The translations under genes were made by a program, and so were the position numbers. Shown here one piece after another: positions 36,124 through 45,223 of a DNA stretch of 64,000 nt (position 1 is the stretch's first letter; each line of letters starts with the position of its first letter). Origin of the DNA: Nocardioides alcanivorans (GTDB lineage: Bacteria > Actinomycetota > Actinomycetes > Propionibacteriales > Nocardioidaceae); contig NZ_JAKGRW010000029.1 of assembly GCF_021555175.1 (NCBI RefSeq), forward strand, positions 24,709 through 88,708, read 5' to 3'. The notes under the pieces are model-generated. The model saw only the letters and a list, made by a program, of their open reading frames with translations, ran no database searches and was not told the DNA's origin.

Positions 36124-36729
36124 TCAGGCGCGGTCGACCTCCTCGTAGGACCCCGGCAGCACCGGCTTGCGCTCGGCGATCTTCCGCGCCGGAACACCGA
36201 AGACGACAGCGCACTCGGCGACGTCGGAGAGCACCACGGAGTTCGCACCGACCTGGGCGTAGGAACCGATGGTGACCGGCCCGGCGAGGACGGCGTTGGC
36301 GAGGATGATCGCCCCGTCGCAGATGGTCGGAAACCCCTGGCCCTCCTCATCGGGATCGACATCGGGCTGCTTGACACCGGCCGTGATGCCGCCACCGAAC
36401 GTCACGTTGGCGCCCACGCGTAGCCCGTTGCCGATGACGACACCGTTGGGATGCGGCATCAGGAGCCCGGGACCGACGTCCATGCCGGGCACGAAGTCAG
36501 CACTCACCAAGAACATGCCCAGCGAGCGCAGCAGGAATGCCAGCCGCACCCGCCCCGCGGCGTACGCCTTCTGCTGCGCACGCAGCACGATCGACGCGAC
36601 CATGCCCGGGTTCGACGCGCAGCGCATCAGCACCCGCGGCCAGCTCGGGGTCTGGCCCGGGCGGTAGCGCTCGAGGTCGGAGAAGACCAGCTGGGTGAAG
36701 GTGTGACCCTCGGAGGTGGTCAGCGCCAT
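36124..36729 (-). CDS. Serine O-acetyltransferase-like hexapeptide acyltransferase
   Basis: Left-handed beta-helix acetyltransferase, 201 aa. The N-terminal helical part (SDLERYRPGQTPSWPRVLMR) resembles the CysE-like subfamily found in polysaccharide loci. The helix repeats include LLMPHPNGVVIGNGLRVGAN, VTFGGGITAG, AIILANAVLAGPVTIGSYAQ and VGANSVVLSDV. It ends FGVPARKIAERKPV. It is probably a sugar O-acetyltransferase of the exopolysaccharide rather than a cysteine-biosynthesis enzyme. It is followed upstream by a methyltransferase gene 28 bp away on the same strand. Confidence 0.83.
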   Translation of the reverse strand: MALTTSEGHTFTQLVFSDLERYRPGQTPSWPRVLMRCASNPGMVASIVLRAQQKAYAAGRVRLAFLLRSLGMFLVSADFVPGMDVGPGLLMPHPNGVVIGNGLRVGANVTFGGGITAGVKQPDVDPDEEGQGFPTICDGAIILANAVLAGPVTIGSYAQVGANSVVLSDVAECAVVFGVPARKIAERKPVLPGSYEEVDRA

Positions 36730-36757
36730 CAGTCGTGCTCCTTCGGGAGAGGTGGGA

Positions 36758-37411
36758 TCAGCGAGTTGCTTCGACGGCCATCTGCGCGCCGCCCTCGTCG
36801 GCGCGCTGGTCGAGCCCGTGGAGGGCAGCGTGCGTGCTCTCTCCGAGGTCACAGCGGACCACGTCACGGAAACCCACGCGCTCCAACTCGAGCTTGAGCG
36901 TCTCGAAGTCGTAGACATAGCCCTCGTGGTGGCCGAACGACGCGATCGGGATCCGCACCCAGTCGAGCGGGTGGTCCACCGTCAGGCCCATCTCCTGGTA
37001 GACCTTCGCCTCCGGGTCGCCCGCGGGCACCTTGCCGGCGAGGTAGTTCTCCACGTGGGCTCGCAGATCGGGCGTCACCATGCGTACGACGCCGCCGTGC
37101 TGAAGACAACGGAAGGTCTCGGCAAACATCGCACGCCCCGCCTCCAACGGCAGGTGTTCGACGACGTTGTCGGAGTAGACGTGCGAGACCGACGCGTCCT
37201 CGAGCGGCCAGCGCCGCGTGGCGTCAAGGTAGTTGCGCGTCAGCGCGCCGACGTTGGTCACCACCCATCCCGGCCGCTTCGTCAGGCCACCGATCTCAAG
37301 CTTCATCGGGCGCGGTGCGTCAGCGAACGCCTTGGTGGCGCGACGTTTCGCAATCGGAGTGTTGACGGTGAGGACAGTGGTGCGGAGCACGGCACGCAGA
37401 CGCGGGTTCAC
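36758..37411 (-). CDS. Class I SAM-dependent methyltransferase (Methyltransf_11-like)
   Basis: 217-aa protein with KLEIGGLTKRPGWVVTNVGA (motif I region), VSHVYSDNVVEHLPLEAGRA (the EHL motif common to polysaccharide-locus methyltransferases) and LQHGGVVRMVTPDLRAHVEN. It probably acts on a sugar or on a cell-surface glycan precursor. GTG 37411 is the chosen start, giving NPRLRAVLRTT. It is divergent from the FkbM gene at 37491 and shares an operon with the acetyltransferase downstream. Confidence 0.82.
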   Translation of the reverse strand: MNPRLRAVLRTTVLTVNTPIAKRRATKAFADAPRPMKLEIGGLTKRPGWVVTNVGALTRNYLDATRRWPLEDASVSHVYSDNVVEHLPLEAGRAMFAETFRCLQHGGVVRMVTPDLRAHVENYLAGKVPAGDPEAKVYQEMGLTVDHPLDWVRIPIASFGHHEGYVYDFETLKLELERVGFRDVVRCDLGESTHAALHGLDQRADEGGAQMAVEATR

Positions 37412-37490
37412 GAGCGGAACCGTACCCGGCCGTAGCCTTGACCGACAGGGGCCGTTGACCTCACGAGTGGCCCGATCCGAAGGAGGCACG

Positions 37491-38198
37491 TTGGCCCGCG
37501 ACAAGCTGCTGACGGCTGCCTACAGACTGCTGGCGAGCCGCGGATTCGAGGTGCGCCGCCACCCCGCTGCCCGCCGTCAGCGCATCCTCGCGGACCGCGG
37601 TGTCGACCTTGTCCTCGACGTCGGTGCCGCCCGCGGCGGATTCGGTCAGCAGCTCCGCGACTTCGGCTACCACGGACGGATCGTCTCGTTCGAGCCCCTC
37701 GCCTCCGCGTACGCGGACCTCTCCGGACACATCTCCTCCGACCCGGCCTGGACGGCACACCACACCGCCCTCGGCGCCGAACCGGGCACGGCGACCATCA
37801 ACGTCGCCTCCAACTCCGACTCCAGCTCACTGCTCCCCATGCTCGACGCGCACCGCTCGGCAGCACCGGAGGTCGGGTACGTCGACACGCAGGACGTGCG
37901 CGTCTCCCGCCTCGACGACCTGGCCGAGCAGGCGCTCGCAACCAGCGCAGCGACGTACCTGAAGGTGGACACGCAAGGCTTCGAGCGGGAGGTGTTGGCC
38001 GGTGCTCCCGCAACGCTGGCGCAGGTGGTCGGACTGCAACTGGAGCTGTCGTTCGTACCGCTCTACGACGGCGGGATGACCGTCGACGAGGCCGTGTCGT
38101 GGGCCTACCGGCAGGGTTTCCACCTGGTCGGAATCGAACAGGGCTATGCCGCGCCGACCGGCGAGATACTCCAGGTCGACGGCGTCTTCTGGCGCTGA
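37491..38198 (+). CDS. FkbM family methyltransferase
   Basis: SAM-dependent O-methyltransferase, 235 aa. Motif I is VDLVLDVGAARGGFGQQLRD, followed by GRIVSFEPLASAYADLSGH, and the FkbM core is TYLKVDTQGFEREVLAGAPA then QLELSFVPLYDGGMTVDEAV. Such enzymes commonly methylate hydroxyls of sugars in glycan loci. The start is a TTG at 37491 with AAGGAGG seven bases upstream, which decides the start. It is convergent with the glycosyltransferase gene, with a hairpin at the stop. Confidence 0.9.
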   Translation: MARDKLLTAAYRLLASRGFEVRRHPAARRQRILADRGVDLVLDVGAARGGFGQQLRDFGYHGRIVSFEPLASAYADLSGHISSDPAWTAHHTALGAEPGTATINVASNSDSSSLLPMLDAHRSAAPEVGYVDTQDVRVSRLDDLAEQALATSAATYLKVDTQGFEREVLAGAPATLAQVVGLQLELSFVPLYDGGMTVDEAVSWAYRQGFHLVGIEQGYAAPTGEILQVDGVFWR

Positions 38199-38212
38199 CC
38201 AGCGGCGCCAGA
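38188..38212. terminator. Hairpin between convergent FkbM and glycosyltransferase genes
   Basis: TCTGGCGC (38188-38195) and GCGCCAGA (38205-38212) form a perfect 8-bp stem with the FkbM stop codon in the loop. It is probably a shared terminator. Confidence 0.55.
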
Positions 38213-38220
38213 TCCGAAGA

Positions 38221-39329
38221 TCAGCGCAGCGCGAGCAGGCGCTCGGCGAAGGACTCCGGGGTGGCCGGCGGCACCGTGTTGCGGCGCGGCCGGTCTGCCG
38301 GCCAGGAGAGCACCTCGCGGATCGCGGCGCCGAGCCCGCGCACCGTCAGCTCGCAGGCCAGCCCACCGTCGGTGGCGGCGACCTCGCGCGCCCGCACCGT
38401 GGAGCCGGCGGTCACGACGGGGACCTCGGCGGCCAACGCCTTGCCCATGATCCCCGACGGCCCGTTGTTGGTGAGGGCGATCGGGCAACAGTCGACGGCC
38501 GCGACGAGCTGGTCCATCTCGAGGTCGGTCAAGAACCCGTCGTGGGTGATCACCCGCTTGCGCCGCTCGGGAGGCAAGGCATTGATCCATGCCCACACCT
38601 CGTCCCAGATGCCGCCGCCCAGCACGAGATCGACGTCGTCGAGGCTCGCGGCGTCCAGGGCATCGAGCACCATCGGCGCGTTCTTGCGCTCCTCGATGAC
38701 GCCGAAGATCCCGACCAACCTGCGGTCCTGGGGCAGGCCGAACCTCTCACGGATGGCGACCCGGTCGCGCGAATGCGCCAAGCACACCTCCGGGTCCCGC
38801 GCTCGCTTGACGACCCAGCCCTCCGTCATGTCGTCGCGGCCGGCGAAGCCCACGACGTAGTCGAGCGTGCCGAGTGCCCGGGCGAGCAGGGCCAGGCCCC
38901 CTTGGAGATACGCAGCTTCCATCCGGTGGTGTCACGCCAGGTCAGCTTCGCCGGGTAGCGGGTGAGCATGAAGATCATGAACGGCCGTGGTGCGAGGCGG
39001 CGGAACTCCTGGCGCGCGACCCACCACCAGCGCTTCAGCGCCTGGTCGGCGTCCATGATGATGGCCCGCTCCACCTCACACTGCCGGGCCACCGCGGCGA
39101 TGGCCCGGGCCATCTCCCGCGTCGGTGGCCGAATGGCGTCAAAGGGTTGCTCGACTCGCAGCTCGACGTCGAGGTCGCCGAGCAGGGTCGTGAAGGCGTC
39201 ATCACGCGCGCCGACGCGGGAGGTCAGCAGCACCACCTCACCCCCGCGTGCAGCCACACGCGCCACGTTGGCGACCGCCTGGAATCGGTGCCCGCCCGGG
39301 TCGGGCTCGACGATCACGGTTGCAGCCAC
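38221..39329 (-). CDS. Glycosyltransferase (GT4-like), frame interrupted
   Basis: Restored length ~369 aa. The N-terminal frame (GTG 39329, ATVIVEPDPGGHRFQAVANV) carries the acceptor domain to TTGWKLRISKG. The second frame contains the donor domain with LVGIFGVIEERKNAPMVLDA, THDGFLTDLEMDQLVAAVDC and NNGPSGIMGKALAAEVPVVT. The break at 38897-38901 is in a G run; restoring one base (GGGCGG for GGGGG) joins ISKGGLALLARAL. The next gene upstream ends 4 bp away. It probably adds one sugar of the repeat. Confidence 0.8.
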
Positions 39330-39333
39330 TGAC

Positions 39334-40455
39334 TCATCCCTTCCACGGACGCACCCGGCGCCCGATCCGCCCGCCACCCGCGGCGTGACGTCGTTCGATC
39401 TCCTCGGACAGGTTGACGGCCCAGCCCTTCGGGCTGATCCGCTGCGACAGCGCCACCGACACCCGCGACATGTCCGCGAGCCGCTCCGGGGGCAGCGCGC
39501 TCATCCGCGCCATCGTCTCGGCCCACGCGACCTCGTCGGAGGCCGGCACGACCCAGCCGTTCTGGCCGTCCTGCACCATCCCCGCCGCGGCACCTGCGAA
39601 CTCCGAACACAGCACCGGCAACGCCGAAGCCGCCGCCTCGTGCACGACCACCCCGTAGGGCTCGATGTGGGAGGGCAGGACGTAGCAGGAGACCTCGCGC
39701 ATCAGCTCCGCCACCTCCGACGGCTGCCGGAAGCCGAGCAGCTCCACCCCGGGCACCGCGGCCAACACCGGTTCCAGCGGCCCCATCCCGACGACCTTCA
39801 ACCCCCACGGCTCGGCCACCAACGACCGGTAGCGCGCGTAGGCCGCTGCCAGCAGGTCAGCACCCTTGTGGTCGACCAGCCTGCCGACGTACAGAAAGGT
39901 ACGTCGTCGCGACAGCTCCGCGCCGTCGCGAGGTGGGGAGGCGAACAAGGTGGTGTCGGCCGACAACGAGCCACGGATGACGTCGGCAGGGGCGAACCCC
40001 AGGCGCTGCGCGTAGAACTCGGTGCGCTCGCTCGGCACCATCACCGCGTCGACCAACGGGTCGAGGTAGAGCCGGTGGCCCAGCCGCCCGGCCCACTGCT
40101 TGGGCGCCGCACGCCAGAGGTTGTCCATCACGAGGATCCGCACCACCGGTCGGCGCAGTCGTTTCATCACGGCGCGGTAGGCGTCGGAGAAGTTCCACGA
40201 CGTCATCACCACCGCGTCGGGGACGAAGCCGTCGACGATCCCCCACAGCCGCTCAGGCGTCAGCGACTCCCAACCGACGTAGGTGGCGAACTCCTCCGTG
40301 CCGAGGCCCGAGAAGGCGGTGTCGCGCATCGCCCCGACGGCCAGATCGGGGCGCCCCGGCTGCACCACGAGCAGGTCGTGCCCGAGCGCGGCGAGCTCGC
40401 GGTACTGCGCGTGCAGGTAGCCGGTCATCCCGTTGCCGAGGAAGGCGATCCTCAC
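39334..40455 (-). CDS. Glycosyltransferase family 4
   Basis: GT-B glycosyltransferase, 373 aa, intact. The N-terminus RIAFLGNGMTGYLHAQYREL is the usual first strand-loop. The C-terminal domain has FLYVGRLVDHKGADLLAAAY, LKVVGMGPLEPVLAAVPGVE, the CYVLPSHIEPYGVVVHEAAA motif (E-x7-E with EPYG) and LPVLCSEFAGAAAGMV. It probably transfers a hexose to the lipid-linked intermediate. GTG 40455 overlaps the flippase stop (GTGA). Confidence 0.92.
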   Translation of the reverse strand: MRIAFLGNGMTGYLHAQYRELAALGHDLLVVQPGRPDLAVGAMRDTAFSGLGTEEFATYVGWESLTPERLWGIVDGFVPDAVVMTSWNFSDAYRAVMKRLRRPVVRILVMDNLWRAAPKQWAGRLGHRLYLDPLVDAVMVPSERTEFYAQRLGFAPADVIRGSLSADTTLFASPPRDGAELSRRRTFLYVGRLVDHKGADLLAAAYARYRSLVAEPWGLKVVGMGPLEPVLAAVPGVELLGFRQPSEVAELMREVSCYVLPSHIEPYGVVVHEAAASALPVLCSEFAGAAAGMVQDGQNGWVVPASDEVAWAETMARMSALPPERLADMSRVSVALSQRISPKGWAVNLSEEIERRHAAGGGRIGRRVRPWKG

Positions 40456-41782
40456 TGACGCTCCTTGGTCTCGACAGGCTCGACCACCGGTGATCCCTCG
40501 AGCACCGCCGACGAGCCGACTGCCGACGTACGCAGGACGAACCACCCCAGCACTGCCACCGACGCCGCGCCCACGACCGTCATCACCACTCCCACGCCCA
40601 CCAGCGAGTCGACGACAGCACACCACACGATTCCGACAACCATGACGGGGGTGAGAGCGAGCTCGACCAGGAGGGTACGCCGCCTCTGCTGCGGCCCTGC
40701 AGCACCGCGGTCAGCACCCGCCGGAAACCGAGCAGGCCGCAGCCGACCACGAGCCAACGTGCAACTGGAACGGCGTCGAGGAACTCCCGGCCGAAGGTCA
40801 GTCGGATCACCGGTTCCGTCAGCAGCACCAGACCGAGCGCCACCACACCCATCAACAGGGCCGACATGACGAGCCAACCGCGTACGAAGGCCCGTTCCTG
40901 GTCGGGCGCGGTCTGCAGCTTGGTGATCTGCGGGAGCGCAATCATCGCCAGACAGATGGCGAGGATGTTGGTGAGGCCGCCGAGTGCAAAGGCGGCTGAG
41001 TAGAGACCGAGTGCGGCGCTGCCGAGCGTCGAGCCGACGAGGATCCGGTCGAGGCCGAGACCGTCGATCGGGCCGACGGAACCGATGTGGGTCCTGCGGG
41101 CGACCGCATTGAGCTCGACTCGGTCGAGGGGCTGGTCCCCGCGGCCCGGTGCGAGGGCTCGGATCCGGGCGAGGAGGACGAGACCGGTGCACAGGATCGT
41201 CACGCCGAGCAGTTCCACCGCGTTCCACCGCACCCCGAGCGCGAGAGCGGTGCCGACGACCACCACCAGCACCAGCTGCGGCAGGAGGCTCGTCAGCGCC
41301 ACGGTCAGTGGCGGCGTCTCCTCCCCGAGCATGGCCGCGACCAGGATCCGCGATGCCATCGCCTGCAGCGCCATCAACACCACCGCGACCGCCAGCAGCG
41401 CCACGTCCGAGTCGAGGTCGGCGCGCTCGAGGAAGACGAGATAGAGCGCAGCGACGGCGCCGGCCAAGCTCCCCCAGAGCAGCCAACGGCCGACGAACCC
41501 GCGCAGCCCGTCGCGGGTGTTGCGGCCGGTCGCAGCCAACTTGTGCGTGATCGCGTTGGGCAGGCTCCCGCCGAGCGTCAGTTGGGAGGCGGCGCCGGCG
41601 AGGATCGCCACCATCACCACCTGCCCGCGGCCCTCGACACCCAGCATCCTCGCCGCGATCACGCCGTTGACCATGATCAGGAACTGCGTCGCCACGCCAG
41701 CCAGCGCGATCATCCACCAGGCGGCCGGCTTGTTCGCGGTGGCCGGCGCTGCTGTCGCCGGACCGGGGTCGGGAGAGTTCAT
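40452..41782 (-). CDS. Polysaccharide flippase (Wzx/MATE-like), frame interrupted
   Basis: Polytopic membrane protein of ~443 aa restored, with ~12-14 helices, expected to flip the lipid-linked repeat unit outward. It starts ATG 41782, with a first helix at AWWMIALAGVATQFLIMVNG followed by VEGRGQVVMVA. The mid-part VGPIDGLGLDRILVGSTLGS is typical of polysaccharide exporters. A frame change near 40685-40700 leads into RTLLVELALTPVMVVGIVWC and the last helices. The extreme C-terminus (VVEPVETK) is encoded by a copy of the interspersed palindromic repeat. It overlaps both neighbours by 4 bp. Confidence 0.84.
40466..40486. repeat. Interspersed palindromic repeat at the end of the flippase gene
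   Basis: TGGTCTCGACAGGCTCGACC plus A is the same element as at 15661, 15696 and 34636, differing at the loop (AGG for AAG). It supplies the last codons of the flippase (PVVEPVETK). Confidence 0.75.
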
Positions 41783-42720
41783 CCGCCCCTCCGCAGCAGC
41801 TGGTAGGCAGCGTCATAGACCGACGCGACCGCGCGGCGCACCGGCCGGCCCGTCACCGGCTGCGCCATCGCCTTCTCATAGCGCGCGATCGCACGCGCCC
41901 AACCCTCGTCCCACACGCGCTGAGGATCGTCGAGCAGCCGCTCGGCGACGTACCACCAGAGTTGCCGGTCGAGGCGGGTGCGGTGGTCGAGCCGGGCGAG
42001 GGTCGCAGCGTCGAGTTCGCGCTCGAGATCGGTACGGCGCCGCTTGGGCACGCTGGTGCGCTCGTTCTCGCGGACCACTGGGAGCTCCACGCCGAGCCAC
42101 TGCGCGAGACGGGTCATGGCGGTGGGGTCCTCGACCAGACCGATGTGGTCGAAGCGGTCGATCGTGGCGCGAGCGGCGGCGAGCAGCTCGGCATCGTGCT
42201 CGGGGTCGATGAAGGCGTCCTGGCGGAGGAGCGGGTGCGGCCAGGTGAGAAAACGGGTGATCGTGTTGTCGACGTTGGGTGCGACATTGGCGTGGTCGAG
42301 GTAGTCGAGCAGCGGGAGGCGGGCGATGCGGAAGGCGGTGCCCTCGCGGCGGTAGTGCCGCAGGTCGAAGTCGCTCAGCGAGCGGCTGTGGATCCACTGG
42401 GAGAGGAGGCGGAGCCGTGGATCCCGGAGCAGGGTGAGGAAGCGACCCTCGGGATAGCGTGCCAGCGTGGTGCCCGGGGCGAGGTGGCCGAGCACGAGAT
42501 CCGCGTCGGCCGGCAGCGTGTCAGGGGTGAGGTGAAACATGGCCTGCACCTGCTCACCGGTGCCGTCGACGTTGTCATAGCCGCCGACCAGGCTCAGGTC
42601 GAGGGCGTCGACGACCTGCTGCGGACCGAGGGCCTCGGTGAGTGCTGCACGCAGGGAGGTTCCGGCCGTCTTCGGGATGTGGCTGAAGACGAGCGGTCGG
42701 CCGGGTCCGAACTCAGGCAT
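41779..42720 (-). CDS. Sulfotransferase family protein
   Basis: 313-aa PAPS-dependent sulfotransferase-like protein. The N-terminal 5'-phosphosulfate loop reads VFSHIPKTAGTSLRAALTEA. The 3'-phosphate-binding region is FLTLLRDPRLRLLSQWIHSR (R-D-P-x2-R-x2-S), as in the heparan-sulfotransferase-like family. ATG 42720 fits. It overlaps the flippase by 4 bp and the upstream FkbM gene by 8 bp, so it belongs to the same operon and probably sulfates the exopolysaccharide. Sulfated glycans are unusual in this phylum. Confidence 0.83.
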   Translation of the reverse strand: MPEFGPGRPLVFSHIPKTAGTSLRAALTEALGPQQVVDALDLSLVGGYDNVDGTGEQVQAMFHLTPDTLPADADLVLGHLAPGTTLARYPEGRFLTLLRDPRLRLLSQWIHSRSLSDFDLRHYRREGTAFRIARLPLLDYLDHANVAPNVDNTITRFLTWPHPLLRQDAFIDPEHDAELLAAARATIDRFDHIGLVEDPTAMTRLAQWLGVELPVVRENERTSVPKRRRTDLERELDAATLARLDHRTRLDRQLWWYVAERLLDDPQRVWDEGWARAIARYEKAMAQPVTGRPVRRAVASVYDAAYQLLRRGG

Positions 42721-43525
42721 CGCGCGAGAGCCAGATGACCCCCAGGCCAGCACGGGTGCCACGGTCGTGCTCGCCCGGCTCGAGGCCGACGCCTGCGAAG
42801 AAGTCGAGGAGCTCGTCCAGCGAGTGACCCTCGACCGGGTGGTACTCCATGACGACCCGCCGCACGGTGGCCCACGAGGCCGGGTCGGACCTGAGGATGA
42901 TGTCGTACTCGGCACCCTCGACGTCGGCCTTCACCACCTCGACCCGGCCATCCATCTCCTTCACCGCAGCGTCGAAGGTGGTGGCGGGGACGGTGACCTC
43001 GCGGCCCAGGCCCTCGGGGGCGGTGAGACCGTTGTGACCGCTGGCGGTGCCGCTGTCGACGAACGTGAAGGAACCTTCTTCACCCGACATCGCCTTGGCG
43101 TGCACGGTGATGCGGTCGGCCAGGTCGTTGGCGCCGACGTTGCGCCGCACGTAGGAGGCGCTGGTCGGGCTGGCCTCATAGACATGGACACGCGCCCGCG
43201 GGCGGTGGAGCGCGACGGCCAACGAGAAACACCCGATCTGGCCGCCGAGGTCCATCACGTGCACGTCGTCGGGCAGGCCCGCCAGCATCGAGTCGAGGTG
43301 GTAGGCGTCGTCAGCGAAGATCTCGTAGAGGGGAAAGCGGGCTCCGTCGACGTTGGGACTGACGATCGTGTAGCCGTTGCGCAGCCGGAAGCTCATCTCG
43401 TCGTCGCGCATCGGGGTCAGCGAGGCCACGAGGTCGTAGAAGACGTGCGGGTAGTTCTTGAACAGCCGCGGGGTCTGCGCGAGGCGCTTCGAGAAGTGGC
43501 TGAAGTTGCGGGTGTCCAGGATCAA
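42713..43525 (-). CDS. FkbM family methyltransferase
   Basis: SAM-dependent methyltransferase, 270 aa, first gene of the leftward flippase operon. Motif I is VHVMDLGGQIGCFSLAVALH, followed by ARVHVYEASPTSASYVRRNV and the FkbM core VEVVKADVEGAEYDIILRSD with VVMEYHPVEGH. The start is TTG 43525 with GGAGG just upstream. It probably O-methylates a sugar. It is a second FkbM enzyme, not closely similar to the one at 37491. Confidence 0.9.
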   Translation of the reverse strand: MILDTRNFSHFSKRLAQTPRLFKNYPHVFYDLVASLTPMRDDEMSFRLRNGYTIVSPNVDGARFPLYEIFADDAYHLDSMLAGLPDDVHVMDLGGQIGCFSLAVALHRPRARVHVYEASPTSASYVRRNVGANDLADRITVHAKAMSGEEGSFTFVDSGTASGHNGLTAPEGLGREVTVPATTFDAAVKEMDGRVEVVKADVEGAEYDIILRSDPASWATVRRVVMEYHPVEGHSLDELLDFFAGVGLEPGEHDRGTRAGLGVIWLSRDA

Positions 43526-43625
43526 GGGTTCCTCCGAAGTGCCGGGCCAGCTCGTCCCCGAGCCGTCAACCCATCCAACCGCGCTGCGGGGAATAGGTCA
43601 CGCCTCGATCGAGGTTGAACCGTGC

Positions 43626-44185
43626 ATGGTCGTCCTGCTCGGCGCGCTCGCGCTCTTCGTCGTGATCGCACTCGTGCTGCGCGCGCGCAACGGCCGCTTC
43701 TCCTCCCCGGCCCCACGCGAACCGGCGAGGACATGGCGCCCAGCGGCACGGAGGTCCAGGAGGTCGAGGCACCGGCGCTTGCCGAGTACGCCGTGGGTGA
43801 GCGGGCCACGCTCGTGCAGTTCTCCAGCGCCTTCTGCGCACCCTGCCGGGCCACCCGACGTACCCTCGCGGAGGTCAGCGACGTGGTCCCGGGTGTCGCC
43901 CACGTCGAGATCGATGCCGAGTCCCAGCTCGAGCTGGTCCGCCGCCTCAACATCCTGCGCACACCCACCACCATCGTCATCGACGCCGCCGGCGCCGAGG
44001 TCTCCCGCGCCTCCGGCGCCCCCACCAAGCCCCAGGTGCTCCAGGCTCTCGGTCACGCCCTCCCTGACCAGCGAGGCCGCTGGTCACGCCGGGTCAGCCG
44101 CCGGCGAAGGGAGGGAGGTACTCGACGGTGGCGTCCGCGGGCAGCAGGACCGAGGCGGGGTCGGGGCCGGCCTGGGAGCCGTTGA
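43626..44185 (+). CDS. Membrane-anchored thioredoxin-like protein, frame interrupted
   Basis: It has an N-terminal membrane helix (VVLLGALALFVVIALVL) in one frame. A thioredoxin fold follows in another, with the redox motif CAPC in LVQFSSAFCAPCRATRRTLA and the cis-proline in NILRTPTTIVID. The frames join at 43703-43708, where CTCCCC becomes CTCGCCC by restoring one G (RFSSPGPTRTGEDMAPS). The seen frame stops at 44185, but a hairpin at 44066-44085 suggests the true end is near 44068 (~147 aa). It corresponds to ThiX (Rv0816c), which in mycobacteria adjoins the sulfurtransferase. Confidence 0.76.
44066..44085. terminator. Hairpin between thioredoxin and MoaD/ThiS genes
   Basis: GACCAGCG (44066-44073) and CGCTGGTC (44078-44085) form a perfect 8-bp stem with a 4-nt loop between convergent genes. 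Confidence 0.6.
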
Positions 44186-44363
44186 CGAGCACCGAGCAGA
44201 CACCGATGACGCGGTCGAGATCAGGACCGTGACGGCGGCGTACGTCGTCACTCAGGTCGCCGAGCGTGGCCTCTGCCGAGAGCTCCACGACTTCCTCCCC
44301 GACACCCGCGGCCGCTTTCGCTGCTGCCCAAAAACGAACCGTGACGAACTTGCGACCACCCAT
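44094..44363 (-). CDS. MoaD/ThiS family sulfur carrier protein
   Basis: Ubiquitin-like beta-grasp sulfur carrier, 89 aa. It begins with [20 protein letters not shown] and ends with the required di-glycine (EYLPPFAGG), whose C-terminus would be thiocarboxylated. In mycobacteria the paralogue beside glnR is fed by the CysA2 sulfurtransferase, whose gene here is 19 kb away. ATG 44363 gives [10 protein letters not shown]. It is divergent from glnR with a 46-bp gap. Confidence 0.9.
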   Translation of the reverse strand: MGGRKFVTVRFWAAAKAAAGVGEEVVELSAEATLGDLSDDVRRRHGPDLDRVIGVCSVLVNGSQAGPDPASVLLPADATVEYLPPFAGG

Positions 44364-44409
44364 GGGCGATATCCTTGCCCACAAAGCTCCCAGCTGGAAG
44401 GAGGGGCCC

Positions 44410-45141
44410 GTGGCGACACTCTTGTTGCTCACCAGCGCCCTGCAGCCTTCCGCAGAAGTGCTGCCAGCCCTCGGACTGCTCGGTCACCAGGTGAAGATCC
44501 TCCCCGCTGAGGGCGCTGCATTGGTCAACGCGCCCGACTGTGACCTCGTGCTCGTCGACGGCCGTCGTGACCTCGCGCCGGCCCGGGACCTGTGCAAGTT
44601 GATCCGTACCACCGGGTCCGACGTGCCGGTCATCCTCGTGCTCGGCGAGGGTGGGCTCCCGGTCGTCGCCCTCGACTGGGGCATGGACGACGTCGTGCTG
44701 CACACCTGTGGTCCTGCCGAGCTCGACGCCCGCATCCGGATCGCCGTCGCCAGACTCTCCCAGCACGACGATGCTGAGTCAGCGGTCATCCGCAGCGGCG
44801 ACGTCACGGTCGACGAGGCGACCTACTCCGCGCGTCTCGGCGGCCGCCCGCTCGACCTCACCTTCAAGGAGTTCGAGCTCCTCAAGTATCTCGCCCAACA
44901 TCCCGGTCGTGTCTTCTCCCGCCAGCAACTGCTGCAGGAGGTCTGGGGCTATGACTACTTCGGGGGCACCCGCACCGTCGACGTCCACGTGCGACGGTTG
45001 CGCGCCAAGCTCGGCCCCGAGCACGAGACGCTGATCGGCACCGTCCGCAACGTCGGCTACCGCTTCGTCATCCCCAGCACCACCGCCGAGGACGACGAGT
45101 CCGACAGCGACGCCAGCAACGGATCCGACGCCAACGCCTGA
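44410..45141 (+). CDS. glnR: GlnR-type orphan response regulator (nitrogen metabolism)
   Basis: OmpR-family transcription factor, 243 aa. The atypical receiver has the GlnR hallmark [20 protein letters not shown] and [20 protein letters not shown], and lacks the usual phosphorylation pocket acidic pair. The C-terminal winged helix has [39 protein letters not shown] and [15 protein letters not shown], and the protein ends with an acidic tail. It would control nitrogen assimilation genes. GTG 44410 has AAGGAGG upstream. The neighbourhood (mshD, MoaD, sulfur genes) matches Rv0818. Confidence 0.9.
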   Translation: MATLLLLTSALQPSAEVLPALGLLGHQVKILPAEGAALVNAPDCDLVLVDGRRDLAPARDLCKLIRTTGSDVPVILVLGEGGLPVVALDWGMDDVVLHTCGPAELDARIRIAVARLSQHDDAESAVIRSGDVTVDEATYSARLGGRPLDLTFKEFELLKYLAQHPGRVFSRQQLLQEVWGYDYFGGTRTVDVHVRRLRAKLGPEHETLIGTVRNVGYRFVIPSTTAEDDESDSDASNGSDANA

Positions 45142-45223
45142 CCCACGAGGTCACACCTCCTGCGTGGCAGTACGTAGCCACGTGAAGTGCCATCTCGGCT
45201 GCGATCCGGGCGACCTCGACCAG

